This document shows positions 1 to 7,150 of a stretch of DNA of 64,000 nt, one piece after another; positions within the stretch are counted from its first letter, which is position 1, and each line of letters opens with the position of its first letter. Source of the stretch: JBDIAG01 sp963835085. GTDB lineage: Bacteria > Actinomycetota > Actinomycetes > Actinomycetales > CAWJMD01. The translations under genes were made by a program, and so were the position numbers. The stretch covers positions 3,224,001-3,288,000 of the forward strand of contig CAWIED010000001.1 of NCBI GenBank assembly GCA_963835085.1, given 5' to 3'. The notes below the pieces were generated by a model. The model saw nothing but the letters and a program-made list of their open reading frames with translations. It searched no databases and was not told the DNA's origin.

Positions 1-993
1 GTCTCTGATGTCGTCGCTCATCGGCTTGAACGCGGCACCGAGGACACCTACCCGACTGCCGATGAGACTGCCGCCGCAGGCCGAGCGGGTCAGGTCGACC
101 ATCTTGGAGCGCCGGCGCATGTTGATCGCATCGACCTCCCGCAAGAACGTCAGGGCCTGGTCGGCCCCCAGCTCGCCGGCCCGGGCCATGAAGGCCCGGA
201 TGTCCTTGGGCAGACAACCCCCACCGAAGCCCAGACCGGCACCCAGGAACGCCCGGCCGATGCGCGCGTCGTGCCCGATGGCGTCCGCCAGCTGGGTGAC
301 ATCTGCGCCGGAGGCCTCACAGACCTCCGCCATCGCGTTGATGAACGAGATCTTGGTGGCCAGGAAGGCATTCGCCGCGACCTTCACCAGCTCGGCGGTC
401 TCGTAGCCCGTCACGATCACCGGCGTGCCCTCGGCGATGGCCGTGGCGTAGACCTTCCGCAGCAGCCCCTCGGCCCGCTCGGAAGCGACCCCGAGCACGA
501 AGCGGTCGGGCCGCAACGTGTCCTGCACCGCGTGCCCCTCACGTAGGAACTCCGGGTTCCACGACAGCTCGAGCTGCGGGGCCGCGCCAGCCAGCCGGTC
601 GGCCAGCCGGCGTGCGGTGCCCACCGGGACGGTCGACTTGCCCGCCAGCAGCGCATCGTTGCTCACGTGTGCGATCACCGTCTCGACCGCGGCCTCGACG
701 AACGTGGTGTCGGCTGCCAGCTCACCCTTGCGCTGGGGCGTTCCCACGCAGATGAAGACGACCTCGCAGCCGTCGAGCGCAGCACCGTCCGTGGTGAAGC
801 TCAGCCGGCCGCTGGCCAGCTGGGTCGCCAGCGCGTCATTGAGCCCGGGTTCGTAGAAGGGCGGAGTGGCCTTCTGCAGGCCCTCCACCTTGGCGGCGTC
901 GACGTCGACTCCCACCACCTCGTGCCCCAACTCGGTCATGCACGCTGCGTGCACCGCCCCCAAGTAGCCACATCCGACAACACCGATTTTCAT
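1..993 (-). CDS. ugd: UDP-glucose 6-dehydrogenase, C-terminus cut by window edge
   Basis: Oxidises UDP-glucose to UDP-glucuronate in two NAD-dependent steps in the cytoplasm, supplying sugar nucleotide for envelope polysaccharides. The frame opens with MKIGVVGCGYLG, a Rossmann GxGxxG at residues 7-12, directly at the ATG at 993. The catalytic cysteine lies in GGGCLPKD at about residue 260. The body (CVGTP, the STVPVGT stretch, NPEFLREG) is typical of the UDP-glucose/GDP-mannose dehydrogenase family. About 331 residues are visible and the C-terminal UDP-binding domain lies off the left edge. It is transcribed away from the hbhA-like gene on the same strand, with a hairpin between them. A GDP-mannose dehydrogenase is the less likely alternative; the EFLREG segment favours Ugd. 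Confidence 0.92.
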   Translation of the reverse strand, partial: MKIGVVGCGYLGAVHAACMTELGHEVVGVDVDAAKVEGLQKATPPFYEPGLNDALATQLASGRLSFTTDGAALDGCEVVFICVGTPQRKGELAADTTFVEAAVETVIAHVSNDALLAGKSTVPVGTARRLADRLAGAAPQLELSWNPEFLREGHAVQDTLRPDRFVLGVASERAEGLLRKVYATAIAEGTPVIVTGYETAELVKVAANAFLATKISFINAMAEVCEASGADVTQLADAIGHDARIGRAFLGAGLGFGGGCLPKDIRAFMARAGELGADQALTFLREVDAINMRRRSKMVDLTRSACGGSLIGSRVGVLGAAFKPMSDDIRD

Positions 994-1056
994 ATGATCT
1001 CCGCATGAGATGACCGATAGCCGCACTAATGGTGCCCGACCGGGCAGACAGCCACA

Positions 1057-1086
1057 AACGCCCACCCCCGAATGGGCGTGGGCGTT
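1057..1086. terminator. hairpin between hbhA-like gene and ugd
   Basis: Perfect 9-bp arms AACGCCCAC (1057-1065) and GTGGGCGTT (1078-1086) close a 12-nt loop that can itself pair further (CCC with GGG). It lies downstream of the hbhA-like stop and upstream of the ugd start on the same strand. There is no T-run on the minus strand, which is common for actinobacterial terminators. It could also be a ugd leader structure. Confidence 0.5.
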
Positions 1087-1183
1087 GCAGGTTGCTTGCG
1101 GAGAGTGAGGGCAGCAGTCAACTCGGACTAGTCTTCGACACCGATTGCCGGCGGCCAGTCACCGGTCCGAGCGCGGCAGCGGA

Positions 1184-1813
1184 TCAGTCACCCACCTGCT
1201 CGGCCTCATCCGTAGCCTTGTCCGCCTTGGCGGCAGACTTCTTGGCGCTGCTGGCAGCCGATTTCACGGCCGTGCGTGAGGCGGGGGCGGTCTTGCGGGT
1301 GGCATCGGTGGCGCGCTTGACGTCAGGGGTCGTGGGCGCCTGGGAGACGGACTCCTCGACTTCGGTGGCCACGACCTGGGCCTCACCGATTACGGTGCCG
1401 GCACCGGCCTTGACACTCTCGGCGGCGCTGCGACGCATCGTGCTGAAGGCGGCCATGCCTTTGGCGATTGTGGCCCGGCCCTGCTCCAGCAGGTCGGAGG
1501 GGGCCGAGGTGCCGCTCATCCGATCGACCACGGCCTTGCCGCGGCCCGCCAACTCGTCGAACCCATGCTCGACCTCGCCGGCCGTCTCCTTGGTGAACGT
1601 GCGGGCGGTCTCCGGCAGGCTGCGCGCATGGGCCGGCAGTGCGGCTGCGGCCTGCCGCATCGAGTCACCCACTTCGCGCGCCCGGGCCATGGCCAGGTCG
1701 GTCATGCCGATGAGGGCATAGCCGGTGTCGGTCGCGAGCTCAAGCAGATTGTCGGGATTGGTGAGCCGGGCGGTGCCGTGCTTGGGCGTGGGCTCTGGGG
1801 TCTTGGCGGACAT
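1184..1813 (-). CDS. hbhA: HBHA-like heparin-binding hemagglutinin homologue
   Basis: A 209-residue, Ala-rich, largely helical protein. The N-terminal two thirds have coiled-coil character (ELATDTGYALIGMTDLAMARAREV and onward). The C-terminus is a Lys/Ala-rich tail (KSAASSAKKSAAKADKA). This architecture, plus an XRE regulator immediately upstream, matches the mycobacterial regulator-hbhA arrangement. In mycobacteria HBHA is a surface adhesin that also binds intracellular lipid inclusions; outside mycobacteria the role is unknown, so adhesion is inference. The lysine tail here is shorter and more diluted with Ser and Asp/Glu than the mycobacterial heparin-binding tail. A generic apolipoprotein-like coiled-coil protein is the alternative. 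Confidence 0.7.
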   Translation of the reverse strand: MSAKTPEPTPKHGTARLTNPDNLLELATDTGYALIGMTDLAMARAREVGDSMRQAAAALPAHARSLPETARTFTKETAGEVEHGFDELAGRGKAVVDRMSGTSAPSDLLEQGRATIAKGMAAFSTMRRSAAESVKAGAGTVIGEAQVVATEVEESVSQAPTTPDVKRATDATRKTAPASRTAVKSAASSAKKSAAKADKATDEAEQVGD

Positions 1814-1860
1814 TGGATGCCTCCGGGCTGGTGAGGGCTGAATTCTTCAGAAATGGGGTT

Positions 1861-2256
1861 CTAGTCAGCTGACGTAGCGGGGTCGTGCAGGGTCGAATCG
1901 GGATGGTCTGAAGCGGTGGAATCGGCGCGGAAGACGTCGTAGACGTCCAGGAGCACTCGTCGCTGACGTTCGGTGAGCTGCGGATCCGCCAGGACGGCTT
2001 CACGCACGCTGGGACGATCGACGTCGGGTTCGAGCAGCCCGGCGCGTTCGTACAACGCCTCGGCGGAGATCCGCAGCCCTTTGGCGAGCTGGTTGAGCAC
2101 CTCCGCACTCGGCTTGCGCAAGCCCCGTTCCACTTGGGAGAGATAGGGATTGGAGACTCCTGCCACTGCGGCGAGCTGCCTGAGCGAGAGCCGGGCGTGC
2201 TGGCGTTGCTCGCGCAGGTAGTCGCCGAGCTCTCCTACTTTGCCGAGCGCAGCCAT
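1861..2256 (-). CDS. XRE-family helix-turn-helix regulator
   Basis: A 131-residue DNA-binding protein. The HTH is in the first half: GDYLREQRQHARLSLRQLAAVAG, then VSNPYLSQVERGLRKPS, which is the classic XRE recognition helix and the following turn. The C-terminal half is acidic (LLDVYDVFRADSTASDHPDS) and lacks a cupin or other effector domain. It lies 47 bp upstream of the hbhA-like gene on the same strand, so the two are probably cotranscribed. The same neighbour relation exists in mycobacteria (an XRE protein before hbhA). The target is unknown; regulation of its own operon is the simplest guess. Confidence 0.85.
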   Translation of the reverse strand: MAALGKVGELGDYLREQRQHARLSLRQLAAVAGVSNPYLSQVERGLRKPSAEVLNQLAKGLRISAEALYERAGLLEPDVDRPSVREAVLADPQLTERQRRVLLDVYDVFRADSTASDHPDSTLHDPATSAD

Positions 2257-2325
2257 GCGCCCAGTCTGCTTGCTGCTGTTAGCAAACGCAAACTGGCGGG
2301 CGCGCTTCGCGACGTGCCGAACGGC

Positions 2326-3339
2326 TCAGCCGACGACGACGGGCACCTGTGCCGCGGCCTGTCCCGCCACGATGAGGGGTGCCTCGACCGGCACCGACCG
2401 CTTGACCACGGCAAGGGCGATCGGGCCGTCTTCGTAGTGCCGCACCGGGGTGGTGATGCGGCCAACCGCACGCTCTCCGTCGAACACCTGGGCACCGGGC
2501 TCGGGCAGCGCGTGCTCGGAACCGTCGAGGTGCAGCAACACGAGCCGGCGCGGTGGGCGACCGAGGTTGCGCACCCGGGCAACCGTCTCCTGACCGCGGT
2601 AACACCCCTTGGACAGGTGGACGGCCGTCCGCAGCCAGTCGACCTCGTGCGGAATGGTGCGGTGATCGGTCTCGCGCCCGAAGCGCGGCCGCAGCGCGGC
2701 CACCCGCAACGCCTCGCTGGCCCAGCTGCCGGCTAGCTCGTGACCCTCGACGATGTCGTCCAGGCGCTCCCGAGGCACGATGATCTCCCGCCAGGGCCGC
2801 AGCCGGCCGGGGTGTTCGGCGTCCGGAACCGGGTTGTAGGCGAACCCGCCGTCGGCCGTGACCGGCCAGGGATCGTCCCACGCGATCCGCCCGTGCTGGC
2901 CCAACTGCTCTGCCGAGCCGCCCGGAACGAAGCCGAGCACGGCCCACTCCGGGCTTGCGTCGACGATCTCGACGCGCAGCATGAACCGCATCTTCTGCAG
3001 GTGCTGCAGCAGTGCAGGCGCGGAGCCGGGCTCGACGGTGAGCCAGGTGGTCTCGCCGTCGTCAGCCACGTGCAGGTCGTTCTCGACGTGGCCGTGCGGG
3101 CTCAGGATCAGCGCCTCCCGGGACGCTCCCGGAGTGAGGTCACGGAGCCGTTGGGTGCTGAGGGTGTCGAGCCAGGTGAGCCGGTCGGGGCCTGAGACGG
3201 TGACGACCCCACGATGGGAGAGGTCGACGAGCGCCTCGCCTGCGGCAAGCCGGCGCTGCTCTCGGGTGGGGTTGCCGTAATGCCAGGCGGTATCGAGATC
3301 GAACCCGTCATCGGCGACGGCGCCGGGGCGCGCGATCAA
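2326..3339 (-). CDS. ygfZ: YgfZ/GcvT-family folate-binding Fe-S maintenance protein
   Basis: A folate-binding relative of the glycine-cleavage T protein. In other bacteria YgfZ supports assembly or repair of some Fe-S enzymes. The diagnostic KGCYRGQE motif with its conserved cysteine is in the C-terminal half, followed by ARVRNLGRPPRRLVLLHLDG. The frame is open further upstream, to 3417, but that extension overlaps the nitrobindin gene by 82 bp. A TTG at 3339 overlaps the nitrobindin stop (TTGA) and gives a 337-residue protein of normal family length, so I chose it. That geometry implies translational coupling. The protein ends with QVPVVVG. Confidence 0.88.
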   Translation of the reverse strand: MIARPGAVADDGFDLDTAWHYGNPTREQRRLAAGEALVDLSHRGVVTVSGPDRLTWLDTLSTQRLRDLTPGASREALILSPHGHVENDLHVADDGETTWLTVEPGSAPALLQHLQKMRFMLRVEIVDASPEWAVLGFVPGGSAEQLGQHGRIAWDDPWPVTADGGFAYNPVPDAEHPGRLRPWREIIVPRERLDDIVEGHELAGSWASEALRVAALRPRFGRETDHRTIPHEVDWLRTAVHLSKGCYRGQETVARVRNLGRPPRRLVLLHLDGSEHALPEPGAQVFDGERAVGRITTPVRHYEDGPIALAVVKRSVPVEAPLIVAGQAAAQVPVVVG

Positions 3340-3878
3340 ACCGGGTCTGCCCGGTGCAGACGCGCGGAGGCGTGGCTCTGCAGCGGCTGGCCCACCGCCG
3401 CCATGTCGAAGACCCACATCAGCTCACCGTTGACGTGGCCGTACAAGCGCTTTCCGGCGTTGTATTCCTTGGCGGTCTCGGTGCGGGCCACCATGTCGGT
3501 GGCCACTTCGACCTTGCCCTCACCTGCCGTGCCCAGATAGATCTCCACGATGCCGGTGGGGTGGTCCAGCATCACCTCGACGTCGACGATGCGAGGCGCC
3601 TCTTCGGCCGAGGGCACCACCCGCCAATAGCCGCTCTCGCTGGCCAGGGGCTTGCCTTCGATCGACTCCTCGCCGGAGGCCACCGAGTCGTCGAGCTGCC
3701 AGGTGTGCGAGGTGTACTCGAGAAACGGACGGCCGTCATTCCTGAACTCGATGACCTGCCGGAAGCGCGTGGTCTCGATGGTGGGGTACTCCACGACGCC
3801 TGCGCCTTCCCAACGTCCCACGAGCCAGGCGATCGGCAGCAGGGTAGAAGGCAGGTTGTCGGGAATCACGAACGCCAC
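3336..3878 (-). CDS. nitrobindin (FABP-like heme protein)
   Basis: A 180-residue ten-stranded beta-barrel protein of the nitrobindin (DUF1794/THAP4-C) family, which binds ferric heme and can convert peroxynitrite to nitrate. Visible family marks are the N-terminal LVGRWEGAGVVEYP (GxWxGxG..YP) at about residues 19-32, and the C-terminal LYGHVNGELMWVFDMAAVGQPLQSH block. The histidine at the end of that block is the expected heme ligand. The start is the ATG at 3878. It is the first gene of a two-gene unit with ygfZ and is divergent from the DsrE-like gene, only 32 bp away, so the two promoters must be compact or overlapping. Confidence 0.9.
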   Translation of the reverse strand: MAFVIPDNLPSTLLPIAWLVGRWEGAGVVEYPTIETTRFRQVIEFRNDGRPFLEYTSHTWQLDDSVASGEESIEGKPLASESGYWRVVPSAEEAPRIVDVEVMLDHPTGIVEIYLGTAGEGKVEVATDMVARTETAKEYNAGKRLYGHVNGELMWVFDMAAVGQPLQSHASARLHRADPV

Positions 3879-3910
3879 GGCTAGAAGGGTAGCCCCGTAC
3901 AGTAGGCCGC

Positions 3911-4273
3911 GTGCGACGCCGCCTGATCATCAAGCTCACCGCCGGCCTCGATGCACCCGAGCGTGCCAATCAGGCGCTCACGGTGGCCGCCGCCGCCGTG
4001 GCCGCCGGGGTCGACGTCTCACTGTGGCTGACCGGCGAGGCCGCCTGGTTGGCTGTGCCTGGTCGGGCGGAGGAGCTCGTGCTCGAATATGCCTCGCCCG
4101 CGCCCGATCTCATCGCCGTGGTGCTGGCGGAAGGCACCCTCACCGTCTGCACTCAGTGCGCCGCCCGGCGTGGTCTGACGGTGGCCGATCTCCTGCCCGG
4201 CGCCCGGATCGCCGGTGCCGCCTCCTTCGTGGAAGAGGCTCTCGACGACGAAGCGCAGGCGCTCGTGTACTGA
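3911..4273 (+). CDS. DsrE-like small protein
   Basis: A 120-residue protein with the alpha/beta layout of the DsrE/DsrF family (RLIIKLTAGLDAPERANQALTVAAAAVAAGVDVSLWLTG). The family includes sulfur-relay subunits and peroxiredoxin-like proteins. It has a CTQC pair (about residues 79-82) that could be redox-active, and ends LDDEAQALVY. It starts at a GTG at 3911, almost without a leader. Divergent from nitrobindin, which is its usual neighbour in actinobacteria as far as I know. A real sulfur-transfer role is unproven: no dsrFH/tus genes are nearby. Confidence 0.75.
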   Translation: MRRRLIIKLTAGLDAPERANQALTVAAAAVAAGVDVSLWLTGEAAWLAVPGRAEELVLEYASPAPDLIAVVLAEGTLTVCTQCAARRGLTVADLLPGARIAGAASFVEEALDDEAQALVY

Positions 4274-4280
4274 GCCACCC

Positions 4281-4349
4281 GGAGCCTGAGCTTCGGGCTG
4301 CGCCGCTCAAACTTGACTGCAGCTCAGCCTTCGCTGCAGTTCAGGCTCC
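4281..4349. terminator. nested inverted repeat between convergent genes
   Basis: Outer arms GGAGCCTGA (4281-4289) and TCAGGCTCC (4341-4349) are perfect complements. Inside them ACTGCAG (4316-4322) and CTGCAGT (4334-4340) form a second stem. The structure sits between the 3' ends of the DsrE-like gene (plus) and the membrane protein gene (minus), so it most likely ends transcription from both sides. Confidence 0.55.
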
Positions 4350-4392
4350 CCGCTGTCCAGACTCCACTCCTTCTCGGACTCTATTGCGGCGA

Positions 4393-5124
4393 TCACCTGC
4401 CCACCAGGGCGAGCATGAACACCACGATGCCGCTGGCGCTGACGCCGGTGGCCGCTGCAGCGACCGCTGCCTGCCGTGAGGTGGCCGACGGCAGGGCGAT
4501 GAACAGTCGCCGCACTCCCACGAACACCGCGGCAACCCCCAGACCCGTGACGGTCGCCGAGAGCACCGAGACCCCGGACAACAGACCCGCGGCGGCGAGC
4601 GCTGCGCCAACGGACAGCAGCAGGGTCAGCACGCCCGACCAGCGCCGCGACAGCGGCACCGCCAGGGCTACGGCAGCGCCGAGCATCGTCACGCAGGCCA
4701 CGCCCGCCAGCCGGGGGATCAGGGTCGAGACAGCCAGCCACCCGACGGCGCACTCCACCACCACCACTCCGGCGACGACGCCGGTCACGGACTCGACCAG
4801 TCGGGGGCGCAGGTCGCGGCGGAACAGCTGATGCATGAAGATGACCACGATCGAGCAGGCCAGCACCGGCGCAGACCAGCGAAGCGCTGGCACTCCCGCC
4901 GTACTCGACAGCAGAACCACCAGCACCGCCACCGCACCACAGATGGCGAGCACCGTGGTGGACCCGCGCGGAGTCGGCAGGCCGAGCAATGTGGGCCAAC
5001 CCGAGGCCAGCACCACCACGAGCACGAACAGCACTCCGGCCACCGCAAACGGGCTGACCGCCAGACTCGCCCACAACGCCACGGCAAGCACGGCCGTGGT
5101 CACGGCGGGGAACAGGCGACGCAT
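4393..5124 (-). CDS. polytopic membrane protein of unknown function
   Basis: A 243-residue, strongly hydrophobic protein with about six to seven transmembrane stretches (for example LFPAVTTAVLAVALWASLAV, AVAGVLFVLVVVLASGW, TVLAICGAVAVLVVLL, SASGIVVFMLALVG). No catalytic motif is recognisable. It lies back-to-back with the GlnR-like regulator, the position occupied by a conserved exported/membrane protein next to the orthologous regulator in mycobacteria. Function unknown. The start ATG at 5124 gives an N-terminal MRRLF that fits a positive-inside first helix. Confidence 0.7.
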   Translation of the reverse strand: MRRLFPAVTTAVLAVALWASLAVSPFAVAGVLFVLVVVLASGWPTLLGLPTPRGSTTVLAICGAVAVLVVLLSSTAGVPALRWSAPVLACSIVVIFMHQLFRRDLRPRLVESVTGVVAGVVVVECAVGWLAVSTLIPRLAGVACVTMLGAAVALAVPLSRRWSGVLTLLLSVGAALAAAGLLSGVSVLSATVTGLGVAAVFVGVRRLFIALPSATSRQAAVAAAATGVSASGIVVFMLALVGR

Positions 5125-5294
5125 TTTGGCATCCTAAGTAAGATCAAAGCGTCGGCTGAATTCGACGCACGCAAGAACGACGTCCGTCTACAAAGACGCC
5201 GTCGGCAAGCAGACACGCAGGTTGGCGCATGACCCGCCAGGATTCCCGGTCGCCGTCATCAGTGTCATGAGACAGGGAGGGCCCACTGGCCCAG

Positions 5295-6065
5295 TTGCTC
5301 TTGCTCACGAACACCCTCGGCCCCTCGCCGGAGGTGCTGCCTGCCCTGTCTCTGCTCCCGCACCACGTCCGGGTGCTACCGGCCGAGCCGGCGGCCTTGA
5401 TCGACGCCCCGAGCGCCGACGCGATCCTGGTCGACGGCCGTCGCGAGCTCGCCGCCACCCGCGCACTATGCAGGATGCTGCGTACCACCGGCGTGGCGAG
5501 CCCACTGCTGCTGGTGGTCACCGAGGGCGGCCTGGCCGCCGTCAGCGCCGACTGGGGCATGGACGACATCCTGCTCGACGGAGCCGGTCCGGCCGAGGTC
5601 GACTCCCGGCTCCGGGTCGCGATCGAACGGCTGCGGTCGGCCAGTTCCGACGACGAGGACAACGACGAAATCAGGGCGGGCGAACTCGTCATCGAGGAGC
5701 ACGCCTACACCGCGCGACTGCGCAGCCGCGCACTTGATCTCACCTACAAGGAATTCGAGCTCCTGAAGTTCCTGGCCCAGCATCCCGGACGCGTCTTCAG
5801 CCGGGCGCAACTGCTGCAGGAGGTGTGGGGTTTCGACTACTTCGGTGGCACCCGCACGGTAGACGTCCACGTGCGCCGGCTGCGGGCCAAGCTCGGCAGT
5901 GAGCACGAAAACCTCATCGGAACCGTACGAAACGTGGGATATCGCTTCGTACCGCAAGGCGACGAGCGCCACCATGACGACACCTCCGACGCCCAGCCGG
6001 CGTCACCCGCTTCGGCCGACGGTGACCCTTCTGCCCACGCCCCCGCCCCACCCCGCCTAACCTAG
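5295..6065 (+). CDS. GlnR-like OmpR-type winged-helix transcriptional regulator
   Basis: About 256 residues. The N-terminal receiver-like domain (LLLLTNTLGPSPEVLPALSL to about residue 110) is degenerate, as in the actinobacterial GlnR/Rv0818 group, so phosphorylation is doubtful. The C-terminal winged helix is canonical: LTYKEFELLKFLAQHPGRVFSR, then LLQEVWG, GGTRTVDVHVRRLRAKLG and VRNVGYRF. GlnR-type proteins control nitrogen genes, and mshD downstream is the same neighbour as in mycobacteria. The start is uncertain: a GGGAGG at 5275-5280 is 5 nt before a CTG at 5286 and 14 nt before the TTG at 5295. The CTG start would add three residues. The C-terminal tail after GYRFVPQGD is Asp/Ser/Pro-rich and probably disordered. 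Confidence 0.85.
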   Translation: MLLLTNTLGPSPEVLPALSLLPHHVRVLPAEPAALIDAPSADAILVDGRRELAATRALCRMLRTTGVASPLLLVVTEGGLAAVSADWGMDDILLDGAGPAEVDSRLRVAIERLRSASSDDEDNDEIRAGELVIEEHAYTARLRSRALDLTYKEFELLKFLAQHPGRVFSRAQLLQEVWGFDYFGGTRTVDVHVRRLRAKLGSEHENLIGTVRNVGYRFVPQGDERHHDDTSDAQPASPASADGDPSAHAPAPPRLT

Positions 6066-6070
6066 GCAGG

Positions 6071-6991
6071 ATGAGCGACCCGGCCATCATTCCCCTGCCC
6101 CCCGACGCGACTCCGGCTGTCCTGGAGCTGCTGGCCGCAGCCGAAGACGCCGACCGTGCCCGGGCGTTGTCCGAACAGGCCGAGCTGGCCCTGCGCCACC
6201 GCCATCCGGGAGTCAGTCACTTCGCGGCGATGTCGGCCGATGAGGTAGTGGGATATATCCAGCTCAGTGCTGGCAGCGACGACCAGCCCGCCACGGCCGA
6301 GGGTGCGGTGCATCCGCAGCATCGACGCCGCGGGTACGGCAGCGCTCTGCTAGCGGCGGCGCGTGAGCAGGCCGGCGACGCTGGTGTCCTGGTGTGGACC
6401 CACGGTGGCGGCGAAGGCCCACGGGCGTTTCTGCTGGGCGCCGGCGGCACCCGAGTGCGGCGGCTGCTGCAGATGCGCCGGGAGATCAGTGCACTGACCG
6501 TGCCGAGCGCGCAGTTGCCGCCCGGTGTGCGCGTCCGGCCGTTTCGGGTGGGCGAGGACGAGGACGCGTTCCTGGCGCTCAACGCAGCTGCCTTCGCCGG
6601 CCACCCCGAGCAGGGGTCAATGACCCGCTCCGATCTCGATGACCGGATCGCCGAGCCCTGGTTCGACCCGGAAGGTTTCCTGCTCGCCGAGGACAGCGCC
6701 TCCGGCAAGCTCCTTGGTTTCCACTGGACGAAAGTGCATCCCGCCACATCGCGCTCCGAGGCGATCGGCGAGGTCTACGTCATCGGGGTGACTCCCGACG
6801 GTCAGGGCCACGGCCTGGGCCGTAGCCTCGTCGTGGTGGGCCTGGCGCACCTCGCCAGCGACAAGGCCACCCCGCAGGGCCCGGTGAGCCAGGTGCTGCT
6901 GTACGTGGAGGCCGACAACGCCTCCGCGCTGGCCGTGTACACCGGCTTGCGGTTCGGTGTGACTCACGTGGACGAGCAGTACCGCTTCTAA
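6071..6991 (+). CDS. mshD: mycothiol synthase
   Basis: Acetyl-CoA:Cys-GlcN-Ins N-acetyltransferase, the last step of mycothiol synthesis. 306 residues form two tandem GNAT domains. The N-terminal one is degraded (VHPQHRRRGYGSALLAAAREQ). The active C-terminal one carries IGEVYVIGVTPDGQGHGLGRSLVVVGLAHLA (acetyl-CoA loop) and VLLYVEADNASALAVYTGLRFGV. Length and order match known MshD. It starts 5 bp after the GlnR-like stop, so the two are cotranscribed. Presence of this gene shows that the host makes mycothiol and is an actinomycete. Confidence 0.95.
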   Translation: MSDPAIIPLPPDATPAVLELLAAAEDADRARALSEQAELALRHRHPGVSHFAAMSADEVVGYIQLSAGSDDQPATAEGAVHPQHRRRGYGSALLAAAREQAGDAGVLVWTHGGGEGPRAFLLGAGGTRVRRLLQMRREISALTVPSAQLPPGVRVRPFRVGEDEDAFLALNAAAFAGHPEQGSMTRSDLDDRIAEPWFDPEGFLLAEDSASGKLLGFHWTKVHPATSRSEAIGEVYVIGVTPDGQGHGLGRSLVVVGLAHLASDKATPQGPVSQVLLYVEADNASALAVYTGLRFGVTHVDEQYRF

Positions 6992-7041
6992 ACCAGCACT
7001 GCGTCTGAACCAGCACTGTGTCTGAACCAGCACCGCGTCCG
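6991..7041. repeat. three tandem 17-bp repeats at mshD stop
   Basis: Copies AACCAGCACTGCGTCTG (6991-7007), AACCAGCACTGTGTCTG (7008-7024) and AACCAGCACCGCGTCCG (7025-7041) follow each other without spacer, starting on the last base of the mshD stop codon. A partial fourth copy (AACA) follows. The function is unknown; copy number could vary by slippage. Confidence 0.85.
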
Positions 7042-7053
7042 AACAGTGGGCGG

Positions 7054-7084
7054 CTGGCTGCCCGCGGGCCCGCGGGCTAGCCAG
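7054..7084. terminator. strong hairpin between mshD and aminotransferase
   Basis: CTGGCT (7054-7059) pairs with AGCCAG (7079-7084), and inside it GCCCGCGGG/CCCGCGGGC is a perfect 18-bp palindrome with a single unpaired T on one side. It separates two convergent genes, so a bidirectional terminator is likely. Confidence 0.6.
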
Positions 7085-7104
7085 TTCAGTGCTCGGCGCT
7101 CGAC

Positions 7105-7150
7105 CCTCAGCGAGCCCGATCCTCAGCGAGCCCCGATCCTCAGCGAGCCC
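7105..7150. repeat. 16-17-bp direct repeats overlapping aminotransferase 3' end
   Basis: CCTCAGCGAGCCCGAT (7105-7120), CCTCAGCGAGCCCCGAT (7121-7137) and CCTCAGCGAGCCC (7138-7150). The last copy covers the stop codon and final codons of the aminotransferase gene on the minus strand. The array therefore looks like repeated copying of that gene's 3' end. Confidence 0.8.
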
